In this document: positions 8,455 to 18,900 of the stretch, piece by piece
Layout of the letters: every line of letters starts with the position of its first letter
Numbering within the stretch: the first letter of the stretch is position 1
Origin: Candidatus Pseudobacter hemicellulosilyticus
GTDB lineage: Bacteria > Bacteroidota > Bacteroidia > Chitinophagales > Chitinophagaceae
DNA: 64,000 nt
Direction of reading: 5' to 3'
Assembly: GCA_029202545.1 (NCBI GenBank)
Contig: CP119311.1
Coordinates: forward strand, 2,294,001 to 2,358,000
The notes under the pieces: model-generated
Databases searched by the model: none
What the model was told of the DNA's origin: nothing
What the model saw: the letters and a program-made list of their open reading frames with translations, nothing else
Program-made: the position numbers and the translations under genes

Positions 8455-9672
8455 ATGGCGAGCCGTTCTGATAAAGGTGATATGCTTTTAAAAAGCAACT
8501 GGTTTAAAGTGATTGGAGATCGTTTGACGCCAGTATCAAAGGCGGCGGTTGCTCTATCGGAGAAGGCTAATGGTACCAATACCATTTATGGCTTAATGGG
8601 CTTTCACATCTTTCTTGCAGGTCCTTTTATTTGCATTTTCAATCCGATTTACGGCTACGGGATGTTTGTGGTTGGTGTGTTATTGATGGGTATAACACTT
8701 TGGCAAAGCAACATTAAGCCGAAGTCGATACCACCGGGTCCACCGAATCAAAAAGGACATGGTGTAGGGAAGCGGCAATCCATAGACAAGCAAGATACAG
8801 TTATCAAAGAAGCAGAAGTTGAAAACCCAGAAAATGCAAAAGCAATGAGTAATCTAATGAAAGTTTATGAAGGAAAAGGATTGATCATTGAGAATAATTA
8901 CAACTCACAAAAACAGGAGCTGATTAAAGCAATTAAAATAGTATTCGCAGATACAAATGTCTATCAGATAAGAATTGATGAACTAAATGCAATTAGTGAG
9001 AAGATTATTTTAGAAATTGAAACAGATATTAGCAAAGGAAATATTAATGAAAGATATCAGAGTGCTTTTGTGAAACTTTGTCAAGATTTGATAGTGTGCT
9101 TAGAAATATTGCATAGTAATAATAGAAGAAATATTGAATTTGATAATAAATTAAAAACAAACAGAAATCTAATTCAAACTAGCGATAATTATACCGTACA
9201 GGATGTATTTAAGAGGAACGAAGTTACAAGTGGTAGATGTTTAATAGATATCATTGATGAGTTTGAACGATTGCAAAAGAACTATTGTGATCTTACTATC
9301 AAACAGAAAAGGGATTTGAAAAAAGCTGAGCTAGTGTTTGGATATAGATTCAGCAATACGGGAGGTTTTGAAATAGTTTCAGATCAGCATGAGAAGTACG
9401 GTGTTTTTGACTCATTAGTTTTATTGGGCCTAAGTGTAAATGACTACAACTTGTCTGATGGGTGTTATTCTAATAATTTAAAAGTAGATAGCAAGTGGGA
9501 TAAAAATTATCCGTTTGATACTGGAAATATTTCTAGCGAAAATTATAGATTGAAGCAGGAAACACAAGTTTTCAAAAAGCCTGAAAGGAACTCTTTGATG
9601 AACTTATTTGCATCATCAGTAAGGTCAAATATTGAATATTTGGAAGAAAGAAACATGTTTTGTTTGAATTGA
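8455..9672 (+). CDS. Uncharacterised two-TM protein, AT-rich
   Basis: I do not recognise this protein. From the ATG at 8455 (a longer frame from 8404 lacks support) it has 405 residues. A hydrophobic hairpin occupies about 44-83, followed by a Pro-rich linker and a Lys/Asn/Ile-rich, largely helical soluble region with possible coiled coil (about 115-275). The C-terminal part contains KKAELVFGYRFSNTGGFEIV. The codon use is strongly AT-rich, unlike the neighbouring genes, which suggests recent transfer. It is followed by a perfect terminator and stands alone beside an IS, so a membrane-tethered defence or effector role is possible but unproven. Confidence 0.7.
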   Translation: MASRSDKGDMLLKSNWFKVIGDRLTPVSKAAVALSEKANGTNTIYGLMGFHIFLAGPFICIFNPIYGYGMFVVGVLLMGITLWQSNIKPKSIPPGPPNQKGHGVGKRQSIDKQDTVIKEAEVENPENAKAMSNLMKVYEGKGLIIENNYNSQKQELIKAIKIVFADTNVYQIRIDELNAISEKIILEIETDISKGNINERYQSAFVKLCQDLIVCLEILHSNNRRNIEFDNKLKTNRNLIQTSDNYTVQDVFKRNEVTSGRCLIDIIDEFERLQKNYCDLTIKQKRDLKKAELVFGYRFSNTGGFEIVSDQHEKYGVFDSLVLLGLSVNDYNLSDGCYSNNLKVDSKWDKNYPFDTGNISSENYRLKQETQVFKKPERNSLMNLFASSVRSNIEYLEERNMFCLN

Positions 9673-9684
9673 CCGACTTTAACT

Positions 9685-9730
9685 AAAAGACAAAAGCTGC
9701 CTGGTGTTTATTAGGCAGCTTTTGTCTTTT
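9685..9730 (+). terminator. Strong terminator, 18-bp perfect stem
   Basis: AAAAGACAAAAGCTGCCT (9685-9702) and AGGCAGCTTTTGTCTTTT (9713-9730) pair perfectly around a 10-nt loop. The A/T flanks could make it work in both directions. Confidence 0.93.
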
Positions 9731-10377
9731 AAACAAAACTCTATACTAAAAAAAGAAAGGTGTTTTCACCCATTTTTGATGATGATATTGCAAGACACAT
9801 CATAAACATGGCTGATCTGAAAAAAAACTAGCAAGTTTAGATTGGAACTATTTATGGGTGGTTTGTAAAACGAATCAAAAGTATTTTTAACTAAAGACTG
9901 AACTTCTGCAGATTACTCAATAATTTTTCAACTTCCTTATTGCTTTGTCTGCATCCTTAAAATACTTGGCTGTTCTGCAGCAAGTTAACCTAAGGCTCTC
10001 AATGCTCCTTGGAATTCATCGATCTCTACAATAAGAGAAAAAAGACGTGATAATTTTGATAAAATCTATATTCATACCCATATTTATATCCATAAATATC
10101 CATATTTGTATTGCCACTGTGTCTTCTCTTGCCAAATCCCGGGAAAACAGAACTAGGCACAATTATGTCATTCCGGTAGATTAGCAAAAGCCTCTAAATC
10201 ATACAGAATCTGGTTAGAAATAATTCTATCAAGCCCACAAGACAAAAATGTGCAATGGATAGTCTGTTCGGGTATTCATTTTTTTGTTGCTTATTGCAGG
10301 GATGCAGGCCGTGTACTAGATGCTCCGTATTCACAACTTCATGACATACGATATTTTGTATGATGCCATTTTTAAGC
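9731..10377. other. AT-rich gap without intact gene
   Basis: About 650 bases with low G+C and no convincing frame. On the minus strand near 9910-10030 there are short frame-shifted pieces (such as VEIDEFQGALRAL and KYFKDADKAIRKLKNY) that could be the remains of one coding sequence. This is only a guess. It looks like degraded island DNA. Confidence 0.45.
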
Positions 10378-10794
10378 TCAATATAGTTTTTTGACGTGGG
10401 CTATTGAATTGGTAATGAGCTTTTTCAATATAGGCAGTTTGATATCTTCCAGCTTTTTTATATAGAGGCATCCGGCTCCTGTTTTGTGTTTGCCCAGTTG
10501 CTGCAATAATTCTTCTTTTTTATTGAAATCGGTAGCCAGGTAGATGGCAAAAGCATCTTTTCGTGGCGAAAAGCCTGTCAGGGGTGCATCGCCCTCGCGC
10601 CCGCTCTCATATTTATAATGGTAGCTGCCAAATCCTATAATAGATGGCCCCCACATGACGGGATCAAATCCTGAAAGCTCTTTGAATATGTCAATGAGCT
10701 GGAGGCTTTCATTGCGCTTTGAGTCACTCTCTATTTTGCTGACGAAGTCTTTTGCGCTTTGGGTTGTTGCAGTTGTTTTGTTCTTGGTTGCCAT
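10378..10794 (-). CDS. DUF1801-domain protein (YdhG-like)
   Basis: From the ATG at 10794 (MATKNKTTATTQS) this is a 138-residue soluble protein. The DIFKELSGFDPVMWGPSIIGFGSYHYKYESG segment, split here only by the usual variable residues, and the following GFSPRKDAFAIYL match the DUF1801 fold related to frataxin-like iron chaperones. KTGAGCLYIKKLEDI completes the family pattern. The molecular function is not established. The longer frame from 10848 adds an unlikely N-terminus. It lies alone between IS debris and the nuclease gene. Confidence 0.85.
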   Translation of the reverse strand: MATKNKTTATTQSAKDFVSKIESDSKRNESLQLIDIFKELSGFDPVMWGPSIIGFGSYHYKYESGREGDAPLTGFSPRKDAFAIYLATDFNKKEELLQQLGKHKTGAGCLYIKKLEDIKLPILKKLITNSIAHVKKLY

Positions 10795-11130
10795 GGCGTG
10801 TTGGTTTTGGTAACCGGATAATCCAAATTTATCATTTTGGCCCGACAAATCCCTGTCAAAGAAATAGCGTTTAGTAGATGCTCAAACAGAGGTCTTTGTG
10901 AAATTTTTACCGGTTTTTTTGCATCAAAAATTGAAGGCCGGGCTACGAGCTTTAAAAAGCTTCGCAGTCATGTGGGGCTTTTAAAGCTTGTGGTGTATCA
11001 ATCGGCTTGCCTGAGCATTATGAAAAGGCTGCCAAGCCTGGGTCAGGTTGATTCGGTCCCCGCCTGTCAGCCAACAGTTAGATAAAATAGTAAACGAAAT
11101 CAATAAACACTGCGCCATTTTTTAATAATA
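10795..11130. other. Intergenic region with one inverted repeat
   Basis: No gene is supported. AGCTTTAAAA (10948-10957) and TTTTAAAGCT (10979-10988) form a perfect 10-bp inverted repeat with a 21-nt loop, without a T-run. An 82-codon plus-strand frame at 10837-11085 has no family features. Confidence 0.5.
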
Positions 11131-11220
11131 ACCTCAGTCAGATCCGGGAATAATCCCATGAAAAAATGGGAAAAATCACGTGGTAGTGCATGCGCGGTTG
11201 TCTAATTTGCTTGTATCATT
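11131..11220 (+). repeat. Leader shared with the decayed nuclease copy at 25341-25433
   Basis: About 90 bp immediately upstream of the Rpn gene is recognisably the same as the segment before the broken copy (shared pieces include GATCCGGGAATAATC, AAATCACGTGGT and TCTAATTTG). The duplicated unit therefore included the 5' regulatory DNA as well as the gene. In this copy TCCCAT/ATGGGA form a small hairpin that has decayed in the other. Confidence 0.8.
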
Positions 11221-12090
11221 ATGGAACAGGCAAAAAAAGAAATATTCCTGGATCCGCTGACGGATTTCGGGTTTAAGAAGATTTTTGGCGATAGCTCGCA
11301 CAAAGCGCTCCTGGTGGATCTGCTGAATGCGCTGATACGTCCTGAATCCTTGATCGTAGACATCTTTTTCCGGAATACAGAAGTGCTGGGCGCCTTAAAA
11401 ACCAACCGTAAGGCGATCTTTGATATCTGCGCCACAGATACCCAAGGCAGTGTATTCATTATAGAGATACAGCGGTTAAAAGAGAAATATTTCCTGGACA
11501 GAAGTCTCTTTTATGCTTCCGTATTGATCCGTGAACAGGAGCAGAAGGGGGACTGGAATTTTTCCCTGGTAAAAACACATACCATCTGTTTCATGGACTT
11601 CTGCTTTGATCATAACCTGCCTGGGCAGGTAGTACACGAGGTTAAGCTGGTAGATGTGCAGAGTGGTGTTGTTTTCAATGACAGGCTGATGTTCTGTTAT
11701 GTTGAGCTGCCAAAGTTTAATAAAACGCTGGCTGAACTGGTTACCCGGGCAGATCAATGGCTATTTCTGCTGAAGAATCTGGGCCAGCTGACTGAGGTCC
11801 CAACCGGTTTTGATAATGATCCAATATTTAAACTATTATTTATGATAGCAGAATGGGGTAATCTGGATGACCCGGAATACAGGGCTTATATGATCCGCAA
11901 GAAAGAGCAATGGGACCTGTATGCAATAAAGGAAACTGCCAGGGAAGACGGAATGGAAGAAGGTAGGGAGGAAGGCATTAAGATCGCACTGGCAAAGGTT
12001 GCCCGGCAGATGAAGCTGAGCGAAGAGCCTATTGACAGGATCGCTGCTTACACTGGCCTCGCTGCAGCAGAAATACTGGGAATGGAATAG
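11221..12090 (+). CDS. Rpn-family PD-(D/E)XK nuclease (putative transposase-like)
   Basis: The 289-residue protein begins with the family signature DPLTDFGFKKIFG. Its catalytic core is KAIFDICATDTQGSVFIIEIQR, in which Asp and the E.Q pair correspond to PD-(D/E)XK residues. A C-terminal coiled, Glu/Lys-rich region (EEGREEGIKIALAKVARQMKL) and a short helical tail complete the usual layout. Family knowledge: Rpn proteins are DNA endonucleases that raise recombination or act in phage defence. A second, truncated copy is present at 25434. The gene sits at the edge of the tRNA-linked accessory region. Confidence 0.9.
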   Translation: MEQAKKEIFLDPLTDFGFKKIFGDSSHKALLVDLLNALIRPESLIVDIFFRNTEVLGALKTNRKAIFDICATDTQGSVFIIEIQRLKEKYFLDRSLFYASVLIREQEQKGDWNFSLVKTHTICFMDFCFDHNLPGQVVHEVKLVDVQSGVVFNDRLMFCYVELPKFNKTLAELVTRADQWLFLLKNLGQLTEVPTGFDNDPIFKLLFMIAEWGNLDDPEYRAYMIRKKEQWDLYAIKETAREDGMEEGREEGIKIALAKVARQMKLSEEPIDRIAAYTGLAAAEILGME

Positions 12091-12142
12091 TAAAAGCGAC
12101 CCTTACCTGGATCCATTAGCATATCGGGAAATAAAAGAGGAC

Positions 12143-12208
12143 CATGCCCATCCTCCACCGGGCATGATCCTGCAACAGTGTCAGCTGCTGCCGGAAGCAG
12201 CTGACACT
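12143..12208. terminator. Bidirectional pair of hairpins between convergent genes
   Basis: Two hairpins: CATGCCC/GGGCATG (12143-12166), and the stronger AGTGTCAGCTGCT/AGCAGCTGACACT (12177-12208, perfect 13-bp stem). They separate the convergent nuclease and GH76 genes and probably end both transcripts. Confidence 0.78.
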
Positions 12209-12213
12209 AATCT

Positions 12214-13653
12214 TTATTTATTATCCAGCTCAAATTTGGAGAGCAGCGCAAACTCCGCCGCATAGGATAATCCATAAATGCCATTCACATCTTTGTTATT
12301 ATCATCCCATCCTTGATACAGGTAAATGGGCAGCACGCCATCTTTTAAGTGAAGGGCGTAGGCGTAATCAAGTAATACCTGAAAGGGCGACATATAGGTT
12401 TTGGTCACATTATTATGCGGATAGGCATCCATAAAACCCCAGAGCAGCACACGGGTGCCTTTGCTGTCGTCAAACTCATAATACCCCGACCTGCCGGCAA
12501 TAGGTTTTGCGAAAAATGAATAGGCTTTGGTGCAAAGTGTTTTGAGGTCCGACAGGTACGCTGCTTTGCTGGTAACCCTGTACAGGTCACAGGCAGCTGA
12601 GATCATTGTCCCGGAATTATAGGAATTCTCTCCGCCATCCGCTTTTTTTAATGGTGTATGCGCACGGTAGGTGGTGCCTCCCACCGTCTCATATTTGACA
12701 GAACAATCGTCGCAACCGCCCATCATGTCTGCATACACGCCGTTTGTCAACAGCATATTATTTTTTTGCCAGGCATACAGCTTCTCGGCAAAAGAAAGAT
12801 AGTAGTCACTTTTTTTCATCTGAACGGCATCGCGCGATTTATCCGCTTTTATGAACCGATGGGTGATCTCATCTGGTTTGTTTTTATAGTATTCATGCAG
12901 CCATACCAGCGGGCTGATAGTGGGACCGTTGCTGGCAGAGTGTTTGGTAACATAACCTGGTCCCCAGGGAATACCGCCGATTTCCTTTCCTGATGCATCC
13001 AGGCTGGGATCCCAGCCATCCAGTACGTATTGCATCAGGTACTCTGCTTTGGTTAAAAAGCGCTGATCGCCGGTGAGCTTGAAGGATTTCATCAGTTCTA
13101 TGATCAGCCATAACTGATCGTCGTATACATTTTCACGGCCCTGTACATTGGCATTGCCTTTACTGGTGGCCCGCTGTACAGCATATATTGACCATGATCT
13201 TGTCTGTGTAAAGGTGGTCAGCTCATAACTGCCTTCGTAAAAGTCCAGGTTATCGAACAGCTTATAAAGCAGGTTGGAGTAGCGTTGGTAGTGCGTGTTG
13301 TAGGCCGCGGTATTGCCTTTTTCTTTGTGTGTATTCAGCGTCTGTAAAACAGCGTTCACAGTTTCAAGCGCAAATGTATATTCCCAGACGGTAGCCAGGC
13401 CGTTGGCCCTTTGACGGGTAAAGGGATTGTAGGATACGGCCATGGACATATTGTCGCCCGTAAAATAATGCTCGAAAGTTTTGTCTGTTAAAGCAATGGC
13501 TTTGTCAAGGTTTTTCCAGGCGGTGGTTTCTTCGGGCTTTCCCTTGTCGGGACCTTCAGTGCCCGGGTCGCTGGATTTTCCTTTACTGCAGCCAATGAAT
13601 ACAAATGAGAGCAGGAAGCCAATACTGCTTAGTTTCAATAAACGGGTTTTCAT
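12214..13653 (-). CDS. GH76 family glycoside hydrolase, lipoprotein (alpha-1,6-mannanase type)
   Basis: A 479-residue protein with an N-terminal lipoprotein signal (lipidated Cys near residue 22 in FIGCSKG) and a Gly/Glu/Lys-rich linker. The catalytic domain starts at about 45. VYDDQLWLIIELMKSFKLTG carries the adjacent Asp pair that defines GH76 catalysis, followed by the GGIPWG motif and NSGTMISAACDLYRVT. GH76 enzymes are (alpha/alpha)6 barrels that cut alpha-1,6-mannose backbones, so a yeast- or bacterial-type mannan is a possible PUL1 substrate. It is on the minus strand, downstream of the ECF sigma gene and probably surface- or periplasm-exposed. Confidence 0.9.
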   Translation of the reverse strand: MKTRLLKLSSIGFLLSFVFIGCSKGKSSDPGTEGPDKGKPEETTAWKNLDKAIALTDKTFEHYFTGDNMSMAVSYNPFTRQRANGLATVWEYTFALETVNAVLQTLNTHKEKGNTAAYNTHYQRYSNLLYKLFDNLDFYEGSYELTTFTQTRSWSIYAVQRATSKGNANVQGRENVYDDQLWLIIELMKSFKLTGDQRFLTKAEYLMQYVLDGWDPSLDASGKEIGGIPWGPGYVTKHSASNGPTISPLVWLHEYYKNKPDEITHRFIKADKSRDAVQMKKSDYYLSFAEKLYAWQKNNMLLTNGVYADMMGGCDDCSVKYETVGGTTYRAHTPLKKADGGENSYNSGTMISAACDLYRVTSKAAYLSDLKTLCTKAYSFFAKPIAGRSGYYEFDDSKGTRVLLWGFMDAYPHNNVTKTYMSPFQVLLDYAYALHLKDGVLPIYLYQGWDDNNKDVNGIYGLSYAAEFALLSKFELDNK

Positions 13654-13841
13654 AATACAAGCTTTAGTCTTAATAATTAGAGAAGATAAAATGAGTGTTG
13701 ATTGTTGTTTGACGGGATGGATATACTGGTATGATGCCTGGATATAATATTATTTATTCTCTGTGGTGTAAACGAACAGGTGTGCTATCCCCGCCACAAG
13801 GGATGTCTGTGCGGCAGTTGATAGACCTTAATGAATGCTGG

Positions 13842-14426
13842 TTAAAAGATCAGGAAAGAAAAAAAGCTTCGGTGGGCTACATGCAACGCGTTGCGCAGTG
13901 ATCTGAGCGCTTTACGCATATGTTGTTCAACCGTATTTTCAGAAATATTCATGCGGATCGCTATCTCCCTGTTAGATAGCTCTTCTTCCCGGCGGAGCCT
14001 GAATACAGTGCGACATTGTGGTGGTAGTCTGAGGACCTCTTCGTGCAGTTTCTTTTCCAGTTCCCTGGTATCAATGTACGTATCAACGTCATTGGTATTA
14101 ATGTGTGCCGGGGAATGGCTGACCTGCAGTTTGAATTGTTCCTGTACCTGCCGGGAACGAAAGTGGTCGAGGATCTTATTTTTTACCATGGTATACAGAT
14201 AAGCCCGCAACGAACCGATCTCCTGCAATGAGTCCCTGTAGTTATAGAAAGATACAAACACCGTTTGAACGATCTCTTTGGCTATTTCCCGGTCGTTGGT
14301 CTTTTGCATGGCAATAGAAACCATTTCGGTTACATAGCGGGTATATAATAGTTCAAACGCGTTTTCATCTCCTTGCTGCCAGAGCGAGAGCAGTTCCTGA
14401 TCAGTATGGTGCAGTGAAGATTTGAT
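13842..14426 (-). CDS. ECF RNA polymerase sigma factor (SusC/FecR-linked type)
   Basis: The protein contains sigma region 2 (DREIAKEIVQTVFVSFY, RAYLYTMVKNKILDHFR) and region 4 (LPPQCRTVFRLRREEELSNREIAIRM, then a helix ending in NTVEQHMRKAL). The first ATG (14324) would remove the start of region 2. The frame stays open upstream and encodes TDQELLSLWQQGDENAFELL, standard ECF sequence, back to a stop codon at 14430-14432. No ATG, GTG or TTG exists there. The best natural start is an ATC at 14424-14426 (xKSSLHHTDQ), with CTG as an alternative. It is divergent from fecR, as usual for these signalling pairs. Confidence 0.9.
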   Translation of the reverse strand: MKSSLHHTDQELLSLWQQGDENAFELLYTRYVTEMVSIAMQKTNDREIAKEIVQTVFVSFYNYRDSLQEIGSLRAYLYTMVKNKILDHFRSRQVQEQFKLQVSHSPAHINTNDVDTYIDTRELEKKLHEEVLRLPPQCRTVFRLRREEELSNREIAIRMNISENTVEQHMRKALRSLRNALHVAHRSFFSFLIF

Positions 14427-14584
14427 GGCTTAATCGTTATAGCAGGGCAATATTACAATTCAATTTGACGGATCAAAGTTATCATAAATCCATTCATTCG
14501 GAGGCCGGAAACGCGGTAAAAATATTTTTTTTCAACAAGTAACGGTTGAATGCTGCTGCCCCGTCTTCTATATAATACTAAACC

Positions 14585-14600
14585 CGGGAAAGAATTCCCG
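14585..14600. promoter_or_regulatory. Inverted repeat in the sigma/fecR divergent region
   Basis: CGGGAA-AGAA-TTCCCG is a perfect 6-bp inverted repeat, 23 bp before the fecR ATG, in the 5' region shared with the divergent sigma gene. It may be an operator or a short RNA hairpin. No T-run follows. Confidence 0.4.
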
Positions 14601-14623
14601 ATCGTGTAACAAGCGGAAAGTCA

Positions 14624-15787
14624 ATGAAAGAAGACCGGTTAAAATACCTTTTAGAGCGTGTTCAGGGGAACCTGATCAGTCCTGATGAGCAGGCTGAACT
14701 GGACGAATGGTTCCATACCTGGAACCCAGGCTCAACCGGTATGCAGCATTGGCTGGCGGAAGAAGGTGGGGAAGAAGCGCTATCGGCCAGGTTTTATACT
14801 GATTTCAGGGAACGCCTCCAGCCGGTAACCGTGAAAAAGAAGAACAGGACCGCCTGGTATGCCGCTGCCGCTTCTGTACTGATTGCTCTTGGAATCCTGT
14901 TTTATCCTAAAGGTAAACCTGGCCATCTGCTGGCCGGGAAACAAACGCAGGAACAGCCTGCTTCGCCGGCAGCCATTATCAGGCCGGGCGGCGATAAAGC
15001 CGTACTGACGCTGGCCGATGGTTCGTCCATAATTCTTTCTGATTCCGGTAATGCCTTGATCGCCACCCAAAATAATGCAGCTATCCAACGTCTGGAATCC
15101 GGCAGTATTACTTACCAGGCCGGCCAGGAGACGATGGCGGAGCAGGCGCCCGTATATAATACGCTGACTACGCCCAGAGGCGGAAAATACCGGCTTACCC
15201 TTGCCGATGGCAGCATTGTAACGCTGGATGCTGCTTCTTCCATTACTTATCCGGTATTTTTTTCCGGTAAGGAAAGGAAGGTGGAGATCACAGGCCAGGC
15301 TTATGTAGAAGTGGTACACAATGAAGCCATGCCTTTCCGGGTCAGCGTCAAAGGGCAGCTGATTGAAGATATTGGCACCGCTTTCAACATCAACGCTTAT
15401 CCGGATGATCCCGGTGTCAAAGTGACACTGGCAGAAGGATTGATAGTCGTTCATAATAAATCTCAAAAAGTGTCATTGGTGCCTGGCCAGCAGGTAATTG
15501 TAAAAGATGAGGACGACAGGATGCTGGTCAAAGAAGTAGATGTGGAAGAAACGGTGGCCTGGAAGAACGGCTGGTTTATTTTCCGGCAGGAAAACCTGGC
15601 CAGCGTCATGAAACTGGCCGCGCGCTGGTATGATGTGGAAATTATTTTTGAAGGAGCTCCTCTTCATAAACGGTTCGGCGGAACTATCTCAAGATATACC
15701 GAGATATCCGAACTACTCGAAAACCTGAAACAAACTGGCGGTATTAACTACCGCATTGAAGGTCGGAAAGTATTCCTGACGGACTGA
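14624..15787 (+). CDS. FecR-type anti-sigma factor
   Basis: A 387-residue inner-membrane protein. The cytoplasmic N-terminal region (1-75) should hold the partner sigma factor, residues about 77-95 are the single membrane span, and the FecR periplasmic domain covers about 180-280 (TPRGGKYRLTLADGSIVTLD, VEVVHNEAMPFRV, DIGTAFNINAY). A DUF4974 domain ends the protein (about 310-387). It receives a signal from the STN domain of the outer-membrane transporter encoded next and releases the sigma factor. It is divergent from the sigma gene and 119 nt upstream of susC. Confidence 0.94.
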   Translation: MKEDRLKYLLERVQGNLISPDEQAELDEWFHTWNPGSTGMQHWLAEEGGEEALSARFYTDFRERLQPVTVKKKNRTAWYAAAASVLIALGILFYPKGKPGHLLAGKQTQEQPASPAAIIRPGGDKAVLTLADGSSIILSDSGNALIATQNNAAIQRLESGSITYQAGQETMAEQAPVYNTLTTPRGGKYRLTLADGSIVTLDAASSITYPVFFSGKERKVEITGQAYVEVVHNEAMPFRVSVKGQLIEDIGTAFNINAYPDDPGVKVTLAEGLIVVHNKSQKVSLVPGQQVIVKDEDDRMLVKEVDVEETVAWKNGWFIFRQENLASVMKLAARWYDVEIIFEGAPLHKRFGGTISRYTEISELLENLKQTGGINYRIEGRKVFLTD

Positions 15788-15906
15788 TCTCAACAAATTC
15801 AAAAAACCTTATTCGTTTTTCGTTTTCCCTGACCCGGGAAGCCGGAACAAGTATCTCTTTTAACCTGTCAACCAATTTTCACTTCTGTTCAAAAACAATT
15901 GTTGCC

Positions 15907-18900
15907 ATGCGATTATTGATAGTGCCCCTTGTGTCATTACTGCTTGTTAGCTTTACTGTATTTGCGCAAAAGATCAGCCTGGAGAAAAAGAACATTACGC
16001 TGGCGGAAGCGCTGAAAAGTATCAGGCTTCAGAGCGGATACAATGTACTGTATGATGAAGACCTGATCAGCAAAGCCCAGCATGTTAGTGTAAGCCTGAA
16101 GAACGCCACACTGGAAGAAGCCCTCAATCAATGCTTCTCCAATCAGCCCTTTACTTATACCATTAACAAACGGACCATCCTGATCACTCCCCGCCGTAAT
16201 ACGGCGCCGCCGGCCATCCGGCAGATCACCGGTAAGGTGATGGATGAAAAAGAGCAGCCGCTTCCCGGCGTGACCGTATCCTCCAAAGATGGTAATACCA
16301 GTACCATGACCCAGGATGACGGTGGTTATGTGATATCCCTGCCCGATGCAGAAAAGCTCCTGGTGTTTACCTATGTAGGCTATGTGCCGCAGGAAATACC
16401 GGTCAGTGAATCCAAAGTGATCAATGTAACCCTGAAGCTTCAGCCTACAGGGTTACAGGACGTTGTAGTGGTTGGTTATGGCCAGCAGAAAAAAGTGAGC
16501 CTTATCGGCGCCATCAGCACCGTGAAGGCAGAAGAGCTGAAGCAACCTGTGGCCAATATGACCAGCCTGATGGCAGGACGTATTGCCGGTATTGTTGGCG
16601 TTCAACGCAGCGGTCAGCCTGGCTATGATAATGCTGATATCTATATCCGCGGTATTTCCACTTTCACCAATAGCAAACCCCTGGTGCTGGTTGACGGTGT
16701 TGAAAGGGATTTCGGTAACGTAGATCCAGAAGATATTGCCAGCTTCAGCATCCTGAAGGACGCCTCTGCAACTGCTGTATACGGCGTACGTGGCGCCAAC
16801 GGGGTGATCATTATCCAGACAAAACAGGGTAAGGTCAGCAAGCCGATGATCAATGCCCAGTATGATCAGGGTTTTACCCAGTTCACCAAGATACCCGAGT
16901 TTGCTGATGGACCTACCTATATGCGGATAGCAAATGAAGCCTATCACAACAGCCAGCCGAACGATCCTTTACCGATGTATTCAGAAGAAAGGATACAGAA
17001 GACTGCCAGTGGGGAAGATCCTGATCTTTATCCCAATGTCAACTGGTTTGACGCCCTGTTCAAGCAATTTGGTCAGAACCGCCGCGCACGCGTGAATGCC
17101 AGTGGTGGCGTTGAAAAAGCCCAGTATTACCTGTCGCTCGGTTACTATGATGAGACCGGCCTCTACAAAACAGATGAGCTGGCAGCCTATAACTCTGCTA
17201 TTAAATACACCCGCTATAATTTTACATCTAATCTGGGATTGAAAGTGACGCCCACCACTAAAGTTGATTTTGGTGCGGCCGGCTGGATCAGCAATGGTAA
17301 CTATCCCGGAGCCTCTGCCGGTGATATCTGGTCTGCTGCCTACCTGCTACCTCCGATCCTTATACCCCCGGTATATTCCAATGGTCTGAACGCCCAGATA
17401 CGTACAGCGGATGTGTTCAATCCCTATAACCGGCTTACGCAAAGCGGCTACGTAACAGAATTCAGGAGCCAGTTGTGGAGCAATATCCGGATCACCCAGC
17501 AGCTGGACGCTTTTCTGAAAGGGTTGTCAGCTACTGCGATGTATTCTTTCGACAATTATAACAATCATACTATCAGCAGGACCAAAACGGTTGATGGCTA
17601 TATGGCTACGGGTCGGGACGCCAACGGAAACCTGATCATGGAAAAGACTTCGATAGGTTCCAATTTCCTCGGTTATGACCGTCAGAATGGAGGTTCCCGC
17701 CAGTATTATACCGAAGCCGCCGTTAACTACTCCAATAAGTTTGGCAAAAGCAATGTGTCTGGCCTGGTCCTGTTCAATGCTTCCGACCGCCAGGATGCCT
17801 TTGCCGGCAGCTTTATCAGTTCCATTCCTTTCCGTTACGTAGGCCTTGCCGGTCGCGGTACCTATGCCTGGGACGGCAAGTATATGGCGGAGGCCAACTT
17901 CGGTTATAACGGTTCTGAGACCTTTACACCCAAAAAACAGTTTGGCTTCTTTCCGTCCTACGGTGCAGGCTGGGTGGTATCTGAAGAGAAATTCTTTGAG
18001 CCCCTTTCCAATATCTTCCAGTTCTTCAAGGTCAGGTATTCCTATGGTCTTGTAGGGAACAGCAATATCGGCGGTCGCCGGTTTGCCTATATCTCAGAAG
18101 TAGGTGGCGGTAATGGCGGCTATTCTTATGGCAGCAATAATACCAACCGTACCATTAACGGCCTGGATATCGGTGAATACGCAGTAGATGTTACCTGGGA
18201 AAAAGCCAAGAAGCAGAACCTGGGTATTGAATTCAAAACCTGGGCAAATGCGCTGAGCCTTACAGTAGATATCTTCAGGGAAGACCGTACAGGTATTTTC
18301 CGTCAGCGTGGCGATATGCCCAATTATTTAGGGGTACGCTCTTTGCCCTGGGCTAACCTGGGTGAGATACATAATCGTGGTATTGACGCTACTGTTGATC
18401 TTACCAAACCTGTTGGCAAAGACTGGCAGCTCAATTTCCGTGGCAACTTTACCTGGGCCCGTGCAAAAGTCATTGATGATGCCAATGCACCCTGGCCTTA
18501 TCCCTGGCAGCAGCGTATCGGCAAAAACTTTGGTCAGCGCTTTGGATACATTGCCCTTGGCCTGTTTGAGTCTGACAAAGACGTGGCCAACAGCCCCTAT
18601 CAGCCTGGTATCAACAAGGCAGGGGATATCAAATACAAAGACCTGAATGGCGATGGTAAGATAGATACCTATGATCAGGCGCCCATCGGTTACGGCAGCT
18701 TTCCTGAGATCGTCTATGGCTTTGGTCCTACCGTAACTTACAAAGCTTTCACCGTGGCAGCCTGGTTCAAAGGCATCAGTCACGTGAATATCGGATTGGG
18801 TGGTGATGGCTTCCAGCCATTCAGCCAGGGTGGGGAACGTGGTAACCTCATCAAGCAGGTCACTGACCGCTGGACGCCGGACAATCCCAATCCCCGTCCT

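Noticed and set aside
10837..11085. 82-codon plus-strand frame
   Set aside because: Starts in the leader of the opposite gene, has no recognisable domain and odd composition.
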